The notes below the pieces were generated by a model. It saw only the letters and a list, made by a program, of their open reading frames with translations. It searched no databases and was not told the origin of the DNA. This document shows, piece by piece, positions 16,638 to 25,503 of a stretch of 64,000 nt of DNA. Within the stretch, counting starts at the first letter, position 1; every line of letters begins with the position of its first letter. The position numbers and the translations under genes were made by a program. This stretch comes from Actinomycetota bacterium (lineage in GTDB: Bacteria; Actinomycetota; Acidimicrobiia; Acidimicrobiales; Ilumatobacteraceae): NCBI GenBank assembly GCA_016700055.1, contig CP064997.1, forward strand, positions 1,364,001 through 1,428,000, given 5' to 3'.

Positions 16638-17096
16638 TCAGGGGCCGGTGCCGTCGTCGATGGTGATGTCGCCCGAGGACGTGAACCTCAAGCTGGAGAA
16701 CAAGTACCGGCCACGCAGGTTCAACGTGCCCGTCGCCCCCGCGTATCGGCCGATCCCGAAGATCACCGTCTCGGTGCCGGTGAACACGAGCGTGTTCATG
16801 TTGATCGTGCCGGTGCCAGACAGCACCATAGCGTCGCCGTTGCCGTAGTCGATTGCGCTCAGCCACGTCAGCGTCATCAGCGGATTGCCCGGCATAACCC
16901 CGTTCACTACCCACTGCCACTCACCGGACACGGCGCCGCCCAGCTCCGACCCCCGCGTCTGGGTGCGCTGACCGCCGAAGTCGTCCATGTAGGCAGCGTC
17001 GCGGTACTTGAGGGTCACCGGTGCCGCCGTTGCCGTGCCTGCGCTGAACATGCCGATGGTGGCTACCACCACCAGCGCCGCCAAGAACTTCTTCAT
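16638..17096 (-). CDS. Small secreted beta-rich protein, paralogue 4 of 4
   Basis: A 152-residue exported protein; start MKKFLAALVVVATIGMFSAG gives a normal signal peptide. Motifs: QTRGSELGGAVSG, SAIDYGNGDAMVLSG, GTETVIFGIGRYAGATGTLN, SSGDITIDDGTGP at the end. It is the promoter-proximal member on the minus strand, with 156 bp separating it from the divergent sugar transferase. Each paralogue seems to have its own upstream region, so the array may be four monocistronic genes. Function unknown. Confidence 0.73.
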   Translation of the reverse strand: MKKFLAALVVVATIGMFSAGTATAAPVTLKYRDAAYMDDFGGQRTQTRGSELGGAVSGEWQWVVNGVMPGNPLMTLTWLSAIDYGNGDAMVLSGTGTINMNTLVFTGTETVIFGIGRYAGATGTLNLRGRYLFSSLRFTSSGDITIDDGTGP

Positions 17097-17252
17097 CTCG
17101 CCACGCCTTTCCGTCGAGCCCGAGGGGAAGTCCCTCGGCAATCGCATTATGCACCTGCTGGCAAGCACCATCGGCAGCGATGCAGCACTCTCGGTAGCCG
17201 ATTCATTACAAGGGGTGAGGAAGCAGGGGGTTTGTGCCGATGATGTGGTTCA

Positions 17253-17948
17253 ATGGCAGCGCCTGCGAGCACCACTCCCCTCACCCCCGACATGAGCTAC
17301 GTCTCCACCACCGCGGTCCGGGTTCAGCCGGCCCCGGCATCGCATCTCGCCGCCAAGCGGGCGTTCGACATCGTCGTCGGGCTGCTGACGGTGATCCTCA
17401 CCAGCCCGCTCTGGATCCTGATCGCAGTGCTGGTCAAGCTCTCCAGCCCCGGCCCGGTGCTGTTCCGCCACGTGCGGGTCGGCCGCGGCGGCCAGACGTT
17501 CGTGCTGCTCAAGTTCCGCACGATGCGCGACGGCACGGCTGAAGAGGTGCTCGCCGACGCGGCGTCCTGCGCCCGCTACACCACCCACGGCTTCAAGCTG
17601 CCCGCCGACGATCCGCGGATCACCCCGATCGGGCGGATGCTGCGCAAGACCAGCCTCGACGAGCTACCGCAGCTCTTGAACGTCATCCGCGGCAACATGA
17701 GCCTGGTCGGAGTACGCCCGATCGAAGAGCTCGAGTTCGAGCACCGCCGCCCGCTCGACCGCGACGTCTACACCGAGATGAAGCCGGGGATCACGGGGCT
17801 GTGGCAGGTGCAGGGCCGCTCCAAGAACGATTACGAGAGCCGCCTCGCCCTCGACCGCCAGTACGTGGAGACGTGGTCGTTCTGGCGTGACCTGGTGCTG
17901 GTGCTGCGCACCCCGTTCGCGGTGCTGCGGATCCACCACACGCACTGA
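17253..17948 (+). CDS. Bacterial sugar transferase (phosphoglycosyltransferase initiating polysaccharide synthesis)
   Basis: A 231-residue monotopic phosphoglycosyltransferase of the short (WcaJ C-terminal / PglC) type. The membrane hairpin is FDIVVGLLTVILTSPLWILI, followed by SSPGPVLFRHVRVGRGGQTF, LKFRTM, DDPRITPIGRMLRKTSLDELPQ, LVGVRP and KPGITGLWQVQGRS, all family signatures including the Asp-Glu catalytic dyad in SLDELPQ. It would move a sugar-1-phosphate onto undecaprenyl phosphate at the cytoplasmic membrane. It lies at the edge of the polysaccharide locus and is convergent with the Wzz/BY-kinase gene. Confidence 0.9.
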   Translation: MAAPASTTPLTPDMSYVSTTAVRVQPAPASHLAAKRAFDIVVGLLTVILTSPLWILIAVLVKLSSPGPVLFRHVRVGRGGQTFVLLKFRTMRDGTAEEVLADAASCARYTTHGFKLPADDPRITPIGRMLRKTSLDELPQLLNVIRGNMSLVGVRPIEELEFEHRRPLDRDVYTEMKPGITGLWQVQGRSKNDYESRLALDRQYVETWSFWRDLVLVLRTPFAVLRIHHTH

Positions 17949-17955
17949 CCGCCGG

Positions 17956-17972
17956 CCTCCCCAGCCGGGAGG
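17956..17972. terminator. Possible weak bidirectional hairpin
   Basis: CCTCCC (17956-17961), a 5-nt loop, and GGGAGG (17967-17972) between two convergent genes. No T-run is visible. Six G-C/A-T pairs only, so support is modest. Confidence 0.35.
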
Positions 17973-17974
17973 AG

Positions 17975-19534
17975 TCAGTCGCCGGCCGACGCGGTGTACG
18001 CGTAGCCGTACGGATAACCACGCTGCTCGCGCTTGGAGCTGACCGCCCGGTTCAGCACCAGCCCGATCACCGGCGCCTCGACCCGTTGCAGCTGCTCGAG
18101 CGCGCCGGCCACGTTCTTCTTCGTCGTCCGCCCGGCCTCGGTGACCACCAGCACGCCGTCGACGGTCGCCGACAGCGCCAGCGCGTCGGAGACCGGCAGT
18201 ACGGGGGCGGAGTCGAGCACCACCACGTCGTACTTGTCGGCGACGGTGGCGAGCAGTTCGGCGATGCGCGCCCCGCTCAGCAGTTCGCTCGGGTTCGGGG
18301 GCACGGCGCCGGAGGTGACGAGCGTCAGATCCTCGGCGATCAGGTTCGGGACCATCTCGAACGGCTCGCCGAGCAACACGTTGGTCAGCCCCGGCGAGCG
18401 CGGCACGCCGAACACCTCGTGCAGGCGCGGCCGGCGCAGGTCGGCGTCGATCAGCAGCACCGACTGGCCCATCTGGGCGAGCACAACAGCCAGGTTGGAC
18501 GCGGTGGTGGTCTTGCCCTCGGCGGGCAGCGCGCTTGTCACCTGCAGCACCCGCAGCGGCCTGTCGACGCCCATGAACTTCACGTTGGTGCGCAGCGTGC
18601 GGTAGCTCTCGACGGCGAGGTCGCCGGGGCGGCTGACGGCGACGGGGCGGTTGTCGGGCGGGGTGTCGACGGGCACGACGGCGAGCACCGGCAGACCGGT
18701 CTGCTCCTCGAGCTCTTCTGACGTGTCGAGCGAGTCGTCGATCAGGCCGACGATCAGCGCGGCGGCGACACCGATCAGCAGCCCGAGGAACCCGGCGATG
18801 GCGAGGGTGCGCCAGGGCTGGGGCTCGACCGGGTCCTTGGGCAGCTCGGCCCGTTTGACCAGCTGCGCGCTGCCGGTCTGCAGCGACGCGTCGACTTGCA
18901 GCTGGTCGAGGCGCTGGGCGAAGAGCGCCTGCTGGTCGATCAGCACCCGGCGCTGCTCCTCGAGGGCGGAGATGTCCTCGGTGCCCGCGGCGGCGATGTC
19001 GGCGTCGATCTGGTCGATCTGGCCCTGCAGCTCGGTGATCTTGCGCTGCACCTCGGCACTGGCGTCGAGCATGCTCGACACGTTCTGCTCGCGGCGCACG
19101 TCGATGTAGGCCTGCACGTAGGCGTCGGCGACGACGCGGGCGGTCTCCGGGTCGCCGCTGCGCACCACCACCTCGACCACGTCGGTGCCCGATACCGCAC
19201 GGCCGCGCACCCGGGGCGGGGAGACGGTGAGCGAGAGGTCTTCGCGCACCCGATCGCGCACGAGGTCGCTCTCCAGCACCTGGATCTCGGTCTGCAGCAG
19301 ACGCTCGGCACTCTGGGCGGAGATCGTCTGGTTGTTGAACACGGTGTCCGACGGCATCGCCCGCACCAGCATCTGGGCCTCTGCGCGATAGATCGGGTCC
19401 TGCAAGAACACGAGCACACCGGCGCCGAGCAGGGCGGCGAGCACTGCGGCGACGACCAGCCACTTGCGCCGCAACACCTCGTACCAGTAGTCGCGCAGCG
19501 TTCGCTCGCGCTCGGTGCCCTCGGTCGCCGTCAT
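17975..19534 (-). CDS. Polysaccharide co-polymerase with BY-kinase domain (Wzz-CpsD fusion)
   Basis: A 519-residue protein from ATG 19534 (ATG 19567 is an alternative). A cytoplasmic N-terminus precedes TM1 (WLVVAAVLAALLGAGVLVFL), an extracellular coiled-coil region, and TM2 (LAIAGFLGLLIGVAAALIVG). The cytoplasmic C-terminal tyrosine kinase has Walker A (LPAEGKTTTASNLA), Walker A' (VLLIDADLRRPRLHEVF) and Walker B (VVVLDSAPVLPVSDAL). The tail GYPYGYAY has four Tyr, the usual autophosphorylation cluster. It controls chain length and export of exopolysaccharide. The gene follows the LytR_C gene by about 36 bp. Confidence 0.9.
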   Translation of the reverse strand: MTATEGTERERTLRDYWYEVLRRKWLVVAAVLAALLGAGVLVFLQDPIYRAEAQMLVRAMPSDTVFNNQTISAQSAERLLQTEIQVLESDLVRDRVREDLSLTVSPPRVRGRAVSGTDVVEVVVRSGDPETARVVADAYVQAYIDVRREQNVSSMLDASAEVQRKITELQGQIDQIDADIAAAGTEDISALEEQRRVLIDQQALFAQRLDQLQVDASLQTGSAQLVKRAELPKDPVEPQPWRTLAIAGFLGLLIGVAAALIVGLIDDSLDTSEELEEQTGLPVLAVVPVDTPPDNRPVAVSRPGDLAVESYRTLRTNVKFMGVDRPLRVLQVTSALPAEGKTTTASNLAVVLAQMGQSVLLIDADLRRPRLHEVFGVPRSPGLTNVLLGEPFEMVPNLIAEDLTLVTSGAVPPNPSELLSGARIAELLATVADKYDVVVLDSAPVLPVSDALALSATVDGVLVVTEAGRTTKKNVAGALEQLQRVEAPVIGLVLNRAVSSKREQRGYPYGYAYTASAGD

Positions 19535-19570
19535 CGCCCGGGGGACCCTAGTCGTCGTCGAGCGCATGGC

Positions 19571-20188
19571 TCAGGGCACCCAATCGGTGCCGAGCACGAC
19601 GATCACGTCGCCCGTGGTGGGCGGGGCGACGAGGGGTTCGAAGGGCAGCGGCTCCACCCGGGAGAGGCGGATGCCGAGGTCGTCGGCAAGGAGCAGCCCC
19701 GCTTCCTCGAAGCCGGGGGCGAAGTAGATGGACGACACGGGCCGGTCGGCGAGGGCGTCGACGGCGATGGTGTCGACGAAGCCGACCGCCCGCAGCAAGG
19801 CCGCGGTGTCGTTGGCGAGGCCACCCTGGCGAGTGCCGTTGGCGACCACGAGGCGCACGAGGGCGCGGTCGACGGTGGGCGCGGTGGTGGTGGTGACGAC
19901 GGTGGTCGGCGTCTCGGTGGTGGGCGCGGCGGTGGAATCGGGCGCGTCGGTGGCCGGTGGGTCCGACGAGTCCGTCGGATCGGAGCTGTCCGTCGGAGCG
20001 GAGCTGTCCGTCGACGGCGTCGTGGACTCCGGCGAGGTCGTCTCGGCGGGCTGGTCGGTGGCCACGGGGGCCACGGTGAGATCGACGCGCGCCGGCGACG
20101 GCGAGGCGGGCCGGCCCGCGGCGGCGGCTCCGGCCACACCCGCCACGACGACCACGATCGGGAGGGCCAGCGCCGATGCACGTCTCAT
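19571..20188 (-). CDS. LytR C-terminal-domain protein, membrane-anchored or secreted
   Basis: A 205-residue protein: an N-terminal hydrophobic segment (ALALPIVVVVAGVAGAAAAG), a Thr/Ser/Asp-rich linker of about 70 residues (DSSDPTDSSDPPATDAPDS), and a C-terminal LytR_C-type domain starting VRLVVANGTRQGGLANDTAA and ending VIVVLGTDW. The family domain occurs after LytR-CpsA-Psr catalytic domains or alone in actinobacteria and is associated with the cell wall. Here no LCP catalytic domain is attached. The neighbouring polysaccharide genes suggest an accessory role in anchoring or assembly, which is inference. Confidence 0.8.
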   Translation of the reverse strand: MRRASALALPIVVVVAGVAGAAAAGRPASPSPARVDLTVAPVATDQPAETTSPESTTPSTDSSAPTDSSDPTDSSDPPATDAPDSTAAPTTETPTTVVTTTTAPTVDRALVRLVVANGTRQGGLANDTAALLRAVGFVDTIAVDALADRPVSSIYFAPGFEEAGLLLADDLGIRLSRVEPLPFEPLVAPPTTGDVIVVLGTDWVP

Positions 20189-20232
20189 CGGGCCGCCACG
20201 CTACCGGGCTGCTCGGCGCAGCAGAGGGACGC

Positions 20233-21543
20233 TCAAGCGGCAACGGCGGGCCGGCGCGCCACCCATCCGACGGCGACCGGCGTCAGGTACCACAACCAGG
20301 TGAAATAGAAGCCCCGGTAGCCAGACACCACCGTGGCGGCCAGGAACGAGCCGGCGAGCACGACGAACATCAGGTGGTCGAGGGGGCCAAGGCGCCTGGC
20401 CAGCAGACGCGCCAGACCGTAGAGCGCCAGCGCGGTGCCGGCGAAGGCGAAGATGCCCTCCTCGTACAGCCGGGTGGCGGTCACCGAGTTGATCCCGTCC
20501 GACACCTGGATCGCGCCGGTGCCAAGCCCCTGGGCGCGCAGCGCGGCAGCCGCAGTGACCTGGGTGTTCTCGCCCAGGCCGACCCCGGCGATCGGGTCAC
20601 GCAGGGCCGCGTCGACCGCCGCCGACACCGTCGAATACCGCCCGGCGGCGCTGCGGAAGCCCGACCCCTGCTCGATCCGCTGCCCGTAGGCGCCGGACAC
20701 GTAGACCGCGGCGAGGAGCGGCACCACGGCGAGCGCGACCACCGTCGCCAGCAGCTTGCGGCTCGGCCTGGTCGGCGCTTTGACCACGGCGAGGACGACG
20801 AGCAGGGGCAACGTGACGAACACCGACGACGACCGGGTGAGCCCGAGGCAGACGACGGCGGCCACGATCAGTGGCCGGCGCAGCAGCGGCGCGAGGCGGG
20901 CCGGGTTCGCGGTGAGCTCGTTCGCGATCAGCAAGGCGACGAGCACCTGCAGCATGATCGAGAGCCCCGACGCCTCCGGGAACAGCCCGTAGACCCGCTG
21001 GAGCTGGGGCGGGAGGCTGAAGTTGGTGTTGTTGCGCAGGTCGAGCGCGGCGCTGCCGAGCACCCCCTGCACCGCGGCGACGGCGCAGTTCAACAGCCCG
21101 CCGATCGCGAACCAGCGCATGAAGCCGGTGATCCCCTCACTCGTGCCGAGGCCGAGGGCGAAGAGCAGCAGGAACGGCCCCAGCAACGTGGCGTAGAAGA
21201 TCGCCACGTCGAGGCTGCGTTCACCGCCCGGGCCGGCGAGCAGCGCCCACGCCCACGACAGGTACATCAGCCAGACGGGGGCGAGCTGCCAGGTGCGCAG
21301 GTTCGCCAGTCGGGGGATCAGCACGAACGCGGCGATGAGCCCGACGACGTCGCTCAGCTGCACGAATCGCCGGCTGACCGGCAGCGACAGCGCCGGCATC
21401 CAGAGGGAAAGCGCGACGAGCGGCACGAGTAGGCGTTCTGATCGCGCGCCGAGCGTCGGCGGCCGCGCGGCGGCCTGGACCGGGGAAAGGACGAGGGAAG
21501 CGACGGGGCATGGTAACCCGGCGTCGCTAGCCTCGCCGGTCAT
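20233..21543 (-). CDS. O-antigen ligase / polysaccharide polymerase-like membrane protein
   Basis: A 436-residue protein with about ten hydrophobic helices (for example VPLVALSLWMPALSLPV, VVGLIAAFVLIP, LLGPFLLLFALGLG). The long loop with RSAAGRYSTVSAAVDAALRD and PIAGVGLGEN matches the Wzy/WaaL-type loop that carries Arg and Gly-rich motifs. It would polymerise or ligate lipid-linked polysaccharide on the outer face of the membrane. The start is uncertain: ATG 21543 overlaps the start of the divergent sulfotransferase in a shared CATG. Further upstream sequence is antisense to that gene. A GTG just before VPLVALSL is an alternative. Confidence 0.78.
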   Translation of the reverse strand: MTGEASDAGLPCPVASLVLSPVQAAARPPTLGARSERLLVPLVALSLWMPALSLPVSRRFVQLSDVVGLIAAFVLIPRLANLRTWQLAPVWLMYLSWAWALLAGPGGERSLDVAIFYATLLGPFLLLFALGLGTSEGITGFMRWFAIGGLLNCAVAAVQGVLGSAALDLRNNTNFSLPPQLQRVYGLFPEASGLSIMLQVLVALLIANELTANPARLAPLLRRPLIVAAVVCLGLTRSSSVFVTLPLLVVLAVVKAPTRPSRKLLATVVALAVVPLLAAVYVSGAYGQRIEQGSGFRSAAGRYSTVSAAVDAALRDPIAGVGLGENTQVTAAAALRAQGLGTGAIQVSDGINSVTATRLYEEGIFAFAGTALALYGLARLLARRLGPLDHLMFVVLAGSFLAATVVSGYRGFYFTWLWYLTPVAVGWVARRPAVAA

Positions 21544-22192
21544 GGAGATCTCGCACGAGCGTCGCTTCGCGTTCTTCGCGATGCCGAAGACGGGCTCCAA
21601 CAGCATGCGGACGCTGCTGCACCCCTACTCCGAGGTGCCGACCGTCCACTTCAACAAGACCACCGCTGAGCAGCCGTTCTACGACCACATGCGCCCGGTC
21701 GAGGCCCGTGCCCTGTTCGTCGAGCGCGGCTGGCCGTTCGAGCAGTACTACCGCTTCGCGGTCACCCGCAACCCGTGGGCGCGGCTGGTGTCGCTGTACG
21801 AGCACCTGCTGCTGTCGCGGCGGTTCCGCTGGGAGCGCCGACTCGGCCGCACTCCGCGCGATTTCGAGCGCTGGGTGGCGAGCACGCAGCCCGACGGCCC
21901 CGGCGCGGGCACCAAGGGCAACCGCTACCGGATGTACGGCAGCTACAGCGTCGGCGCGTTCGTCGGCGACGGCAACGGCCACGAGCTGGTCGACGAGGTG
22001 ATCCGCCTCGAAGACCTGGCCGGCGAGCTGCCCCGGCTCGGCGAGCGCCTCGGCATCGAGCTCGCCGCCGCGCTGCCGAAGAAGAACACCCGCGCCCACG
22101 CCGACTACCGCGAGTACTACACCGCCACCGGGCGCAACCTGGTGGCCGAGCGCTATCGCGCCGACATCGAGCGCTTCGGCTACGAGTTCTGA
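21542..22192 (+). CDS. Sulfotransferase family 2 (carbohydrate sulfotransferase-like)
   Basis: A 216-residue protein. FFAMPKTGSNSMRTLL is the 5'-phosphosulfate loop that binds PAPS, and FAVTRNPWARLVSLYEHLL is the 3'-phosphate-binding motif of the family. EVIRLEDL is a typical later segment. The size and motifs fit sulfotransferases acting on polysaccharides or glycans. The genomic setting inside an exopolysaccharide locus suggests sulfation of that polymer, which is inference. It stands divergent from the polymerase-like gene with overlapping starts. Confidence 0.85.
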   Translation: MEISHERRFAFFAMPKTGSNSMRTLLHPYSEVPTVHFNKTTAEQPFYDHMRPVEARALFVERGWPFEQYYRFAVTRNPWARLVSLYEHLLLSRRFRWERRLGRTPRDFERWVASTQPDGPGAGTKGNRYRMYGSYSVGAFVGDGNGHELVDEVIRLEDLAGELPRLGERLGIELAAALPKKNTRAHADYREYYTATGRNLVAERYRADIERFGYEF

Positions 22193-22221
22193 CCCCCCTG
22201 TCGCCGGGCGCGCCGGGGCCT

Positions 22222-22271
22222 GGAAGTGCGATATGTCAGGACACCCGTGTGTCACCAGATATCGCACTTCC
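22222..22271. repeat. Palindromic element C
   Basis: Perfect 13-bp arms GGAAGTGCGATAT (22222-22234) and ATATCGCACTTCC (22259-22271) around a 24-nt centre that itself holds TGTCA and TGTGTCA motifs. It lies between two convergent genes and could act as a bidirectional terminator. Its size and layout resemble repeat A (13-bp arms, 21-nt centre) although the arm sequence differs. Confidence 0.8.
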
Positions 22272-22316
22272 GGTTGGGCGCCCGGGCCGCCGCCGCCCGG
22301 GCAGCGCGCCCGGCGT

Positions 22317-23510
22317 TCAGCGGGGGAGGTGGGCGAGCGCGGCGGCGAACTCGGCATCGAAGTGCAGCGCGGCCTGCAACGCCGGGCCGACCTGCAGCTG
22401 GCGGACCAGCATCGAGCGCTCCTCGGGCGACATCTCGACCAGCGCGCCGAGACGGCGCACCGCGTCGTCGCGGTCGACGAAGCGGCAGTCGGGGGCGGTG
22501 ACGAGCTCACGCACACCGCCGCCGTCGTAGACGAGGGGGACGACACCCGCCAGGATCATCTCGGCGACCGCGATGCCGAAGTGCTCCATCCGGTACATGT
22601 GCAGCCCGATGCTCGCCCGGCTCACGAGCGCGGCGAGCTCGGCCGCGTCGAGGTCGGGACGCACTTCGACGCCATCCGTGCGTGAGGCGAGGCGCAGCAG
22701 CTCGCGGGTGTGGCGAGTGCCGCCTCGCCCGGCGACGACGAGGCGCAGGTCGTGCCCGTCGGCGCGCACGCGCTGGACGACGTCGATCGCCTCGGCGAAG
22801 CGCTTGTTCGGCACCAGCCGGCCGATGGCCACCACCAGGTGAGGGTCGCGAGGGCACTCGTCGACGGTCGTGACCGGCGTGATCGGCTCGACCGGCGGGT
22901 GGACCACCATCACGGGGGCGTCGAACGTGCCCCCGGCCGTCAGTTGAGCCAGCTCGGCCGCTGTCCAGGCCGAATTGACGACGGTCAGCACGCAACGCGC
23001 GCCGACCCGGCTCGGCTCCCCGCCGGCCAACCACGACGCCAGCCGCACGTACGCCCGTCGCACGGCGAGGCGCCCACTGTGCTCGACGTCGACGCCGAGG
23101 AACGAGAGCGCCGCGGCCGACGTGTCGAACATCGCCGGCGCGTGCATCACCCGCATGTGCGCCACGGGCACCTCGCCGCACTCGCCGTAGCTGAACACGG
23201 CCACCTCGCCGGGCACGCCGTGGCGCCGTACGTGGCGCAGCACCAGCGCGTACGTGAGCACCTCGAGGCGCCGCAACGGCGCCAGCATCCGGCGCAGCAT
23301 CCGGCGCGCCCGTGCCGACGATGCCCAGCTGTCGACGACGGTGTCGATGTCGACCACGCGCACGTCGAACCCGTTCGCCCCGCATGCGTCGACGATGCGC
23401 CGCGCGTACAGCTCGGCCCCGCCGCCCGCGGCGAGGTCGCCGTGGACCACGGCGAGGGCCGGCCGCCGGCTCTCCCGCGGCGCGTCGGCGTTCAACTGGG
23501 AGTCCACCAC
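22317..23510 (-). CDS. Glycosyltransferase family 4
   Basis: A 397-residue GT-B enzyme starting at GTG 23510 (or 23507), overlapping the upstream sulfotransferase by about 19 bp. Longer readings upstream are out of frame with it. The N-domain begins LAVVHGDLAAGGGAELYARR, and the C-domain contains LVVAIGRLVPNKRFAEAIDV, LRLVVAGRGG and the GT4 donor-binding stretch MEHFGIAVAEMILAGVVPL with its E-x7-E-like pair. It would add a hexose-type sugar from a nucleotide donor during repeat-unit assembly. Substrate unknown. Confidence 0.87.
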   Translation of the reverse strand: MVDSQLNADAPRESRRPALAVVHGDLAAGGGAELYARRIVDACGANGFDVRVVDIDTVVDSWASSARARRMLRRMLAPLRRLEVLTYALVLRHVRRHGVPGEVAVFSYGECGEVPVAHMRVMHAPAMFDTSAAALSFLGVDVEHSGRLAVRRAYVRLASWLAGGEPSRVGARCVLTVVNSAWTAAELAQLTAGGTFDAPVMVVHPPVEPITPVTTVDECPRDPHLVVAIGRLVPNKRFAEAIDVVQRVRADGHDLRLVVAGRGGTRHTRELLRLASRTDGVEVRPDLDAAELAALVSRASIGLHMYRMEHFGIAVAEMILAGVVPLVYDGGGVRELVTAPDCRFVDRDDAVRRLGALVEMSPEERSMLVRQLQVGPALQAALHFDAEFAAALAHLPR

Positions 23511-24430
23511 TGCCTCGCCTCGGGCACGAGTTGCATCGTGGCCTCGCGGTCGTCGCGCAACAGCTCGTCGAGCAGATCGCGCTCGGCCGGCGTCGCGATC
23601 GGCTCGGGGCGGGGGGCGAAGTAGACGCGCTTCAACCGGCGCTTCAGCCCGACCGGCACCACCCGGCGCAGCGCCGTCTTCGTCCCGCTGCGCAGCATCA
23701 CTTCGTTCAACCGTCCGAACCGTGGGCGCACCGACTGGTTGCGGGCTTCGGGGCGGTGCAGCTCGACGTCGACGGGTTCCAGCCCGAGCCAGTCGAACAG
23801 CTCGGCCAGCACCACTGCGGGCTCCGCGACGAGGCGCTCGAACGTGAGCACACGAACGTCGTCGCGCCCGATCACCGACCACCATCGCTCCAGCGCGTCC
23901 GCGTAGCGGCTCGGGGTGAGCAGGTAGCGAGCCTCGGGCGGGACGAGGCCCGCCTGTTCGCGGGCCAACTCGTCGGCGAGGGTGCCGCGGCTGCGCCCCG
24001 TGCGCAGCGCGAGACCGTGGTGCGAGATCGCCCGCCCCACCGGCTCGCGCAGCACCACCACCGCGCGCCGCGGGCCGACCACCTCGGCCTCGATCCGCGC
24101 CGGGGCGCCTGGGCTGGCGAGGTAGCTGGTAGACGCGTCGACGAGCCATCGCTGGCCTAGCGAGGTGTACAGGTAGTCGTAGTCGGCCGCGTCGCGGAAG
24201 ACGGCGAACTGATGGGAGGTGGTGCGACCGCGGGCCGCGTACTCAGCGGGGTCGACGTCGTTCAGGTGGGTGGCGGCGACGTAGCCGGGGTCGAAGTCCT
24301 GCGCGGAGAAGTGGTTCGGCTCCTTGATCGCCGGCACGCCGACGTCGGGGTGCTGGCCGATCCAACTCACGAGCTGGGTGGAACCGCTGCGCGGCGCGGC
24401 GGCGAGGAACAGGTTCGCCCGCCGGTGCAT
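23492..24430 (-). CDS. Sulfotransferase (PAPS-dependent)
   Basis: A 312-residue sulfotransferase-domain protein. The N-terminal LFLAAAPRSGSTQLVSWI is the PAPS 5'-phosphosulfate loop. AVVVLREPVGRAISHHGLAL is the 3'-phosphate motif with the conserved Arg and Ser. VRVLTFERLVAEP is the family's later strand-helix segment. Its ATG shares one base with the stop of the GT2 gene (TGATG), and its own end overlaps the GT4 start, so it is translated in step with two glycosyltransferases. This is the second sulfotransferase of the locus and supports a sulfated polymer. Confidence 0.87.
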   Translation of the reverse strand: MHRRANLFLAAAPRSGSTQLVSWIGQHPDVGVPAIKEPNHFSAQDFDPGYVAATHLNDVDPAEYAARGRTTSHQFAVFRDAADYDYLYTSLGQRWLVDASTSYLASPGAPARIEAEVVGPRRAVVVLREPVGRAISHHGLALRTGRSRGTLADELAREQAGLVPPEARYLLTPSRYADALERWWSVIGRDDVRVLTFERLVAEPAVVLAELFDWLGLEPVDVELHRPEARNQSVRPRFGRLNEVMLRSGTKTALRRVVPVGLKRRLKRVYFAPRPEPIATPAERDLLDELLRDDREATMQLVPEARQWWTPS

Positions 24431-25503
24431 CAGGAGCTACCGCCCGGCCCGCTACGGGCGCTACGCCGCTGGCCGAGCCCGCGGCGGACGAGCTCGTGCA
24501 AGTACCCGAGCCCGTACGCGATGTGCACGGTGACGGCGAGCACCACCGCCCGCGCGAGCGCGCCGGGCGATTCGCGCCGCTTCGCGCCGTCGGATGATCC
24601 CGTCTCCCCGGGGCGCACGGCCACCGTGGCGACCGCTCCGGCGACTGCCGCCACGTATGCAGCGGGCACGGCCAGCCACCGGGCGCTTCGGCGAAGCACG
24701 GCGATCGCCGTCGACAAGGCGACTACGGCGGTGACGAGCACCGGTGCGAGCTGGCGCGCCTGAATCCGGCGACGGTGTTTGAGCAGGGTCTGCGCCCGCC
24801 CCGTGCCGTAGCCACGGAACTGGCGCCACGACGCGGCGAGCGTCGGGCGGGGGCGGTAGCCGACGGCCAGCTCGCCGGCCAGGTAGATGCGACCCCCGCT
24901 CGCCACCACCCGCGCGTCGTACTCGGCGTCCTCGTTCGCGCGGAAGGACTCGTCGTAGCCCCCGAGCTCGTCGAACACCGTCCGCCGGAAGCCGGCGTGG
25001 TGGCCGTGGTCGACCCAGCCGTCGCCGCCCGTGCGGTGCGGGCTGCCGCCGGTGCCGACGAACGAGTTGAAGATCACCCGGCCGGCCTCCTGCCACGGCC
25101 CGCCGCCGAGGGTGGTCATCGGCACCACCACGCTCGCCGCGCCGGTGCGCTCGAGCGCCTCTACCACCCGACTCGCGTAGCCGGCGGGGTAGGTGCTGTG
25201 GGCGTCCATCCGCACCAAGTACTCCGGAGGCTCGGGCATCGCCCGGATGTGGGCCGCGGCCAGGTTCATCGCCCGGGCCTGGGTGCGCCCCGGATTGGCG
25301 AGCACCCGCACCCGCTCGTCGGCGCGGGCAGCCTCGTGCGCCAGGGCGACGGTGGCGTCGGTGCTGCCCCCGTCGGCGACCCAGATCGAGCCCACCCGAC
25401 CGCCGTCGTCGGCGCGCAACTCGGCCAGCAGCGCAGGCAGGTGGGCGGCTTCGTCGAGGGTGGGGATCACCACCGCCGCCCGGGCGACGTCAGTGGGCGT
25501 CAC
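24430..25503 (-). CDS. Glycosyltransferase family 2 with C-terminal membrane segments
   Basis: A 357-residue enzyme starting at GTG 25503, which overlaps the ABC transporter stop by four bases. The GT-A fold is shown by AAVVIPTLDEAAHLPALLAE, WVADGGSTDATVALA, RMDAHSTYP (the DxD-like metal site) and GYDESFRANEDAEYDARV. Hydrophobic segments follow (LAPVLVTAVVALSTAIAVL, AVPAAYVAAVAGAVATVAV), as in SuccinoglycanBP_ExoA-like family members. A much longer reading in this frame runs antisense to the ABC gene and was discarded. Confidence 0.88.
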   Translation of the reverse strand: MTPTDVARAAVVIPTLDEAAHLPALLAELRADDGGRVGSIWVADGGSTDATVALAHEAARADERVRVLANPGRTQARAMNLAAAHIRAMPEPPEYLVRMDAHSTYPAGYASRVVEALERTGAASVVVPMTTLGGGPWQEAGRVIFNSFVGTGGSPHRTGGDGWVDHGHHAGFRRTVFDELGGYDESFRANEDAEYDARVVASGGRIYLAGELAVGYRPRPTLAASWRQFRGYGTGRAQTLLKHRRRIQARQLAPVLVTAVVALSTAIAVLRRSARWLAVPAAYVAAVAGAVATVAVRPGETGSSDGAKRRESPGALARAVVLAVTVHIAYGLGYLHELVRRGLGQRRSARSGPGGSS

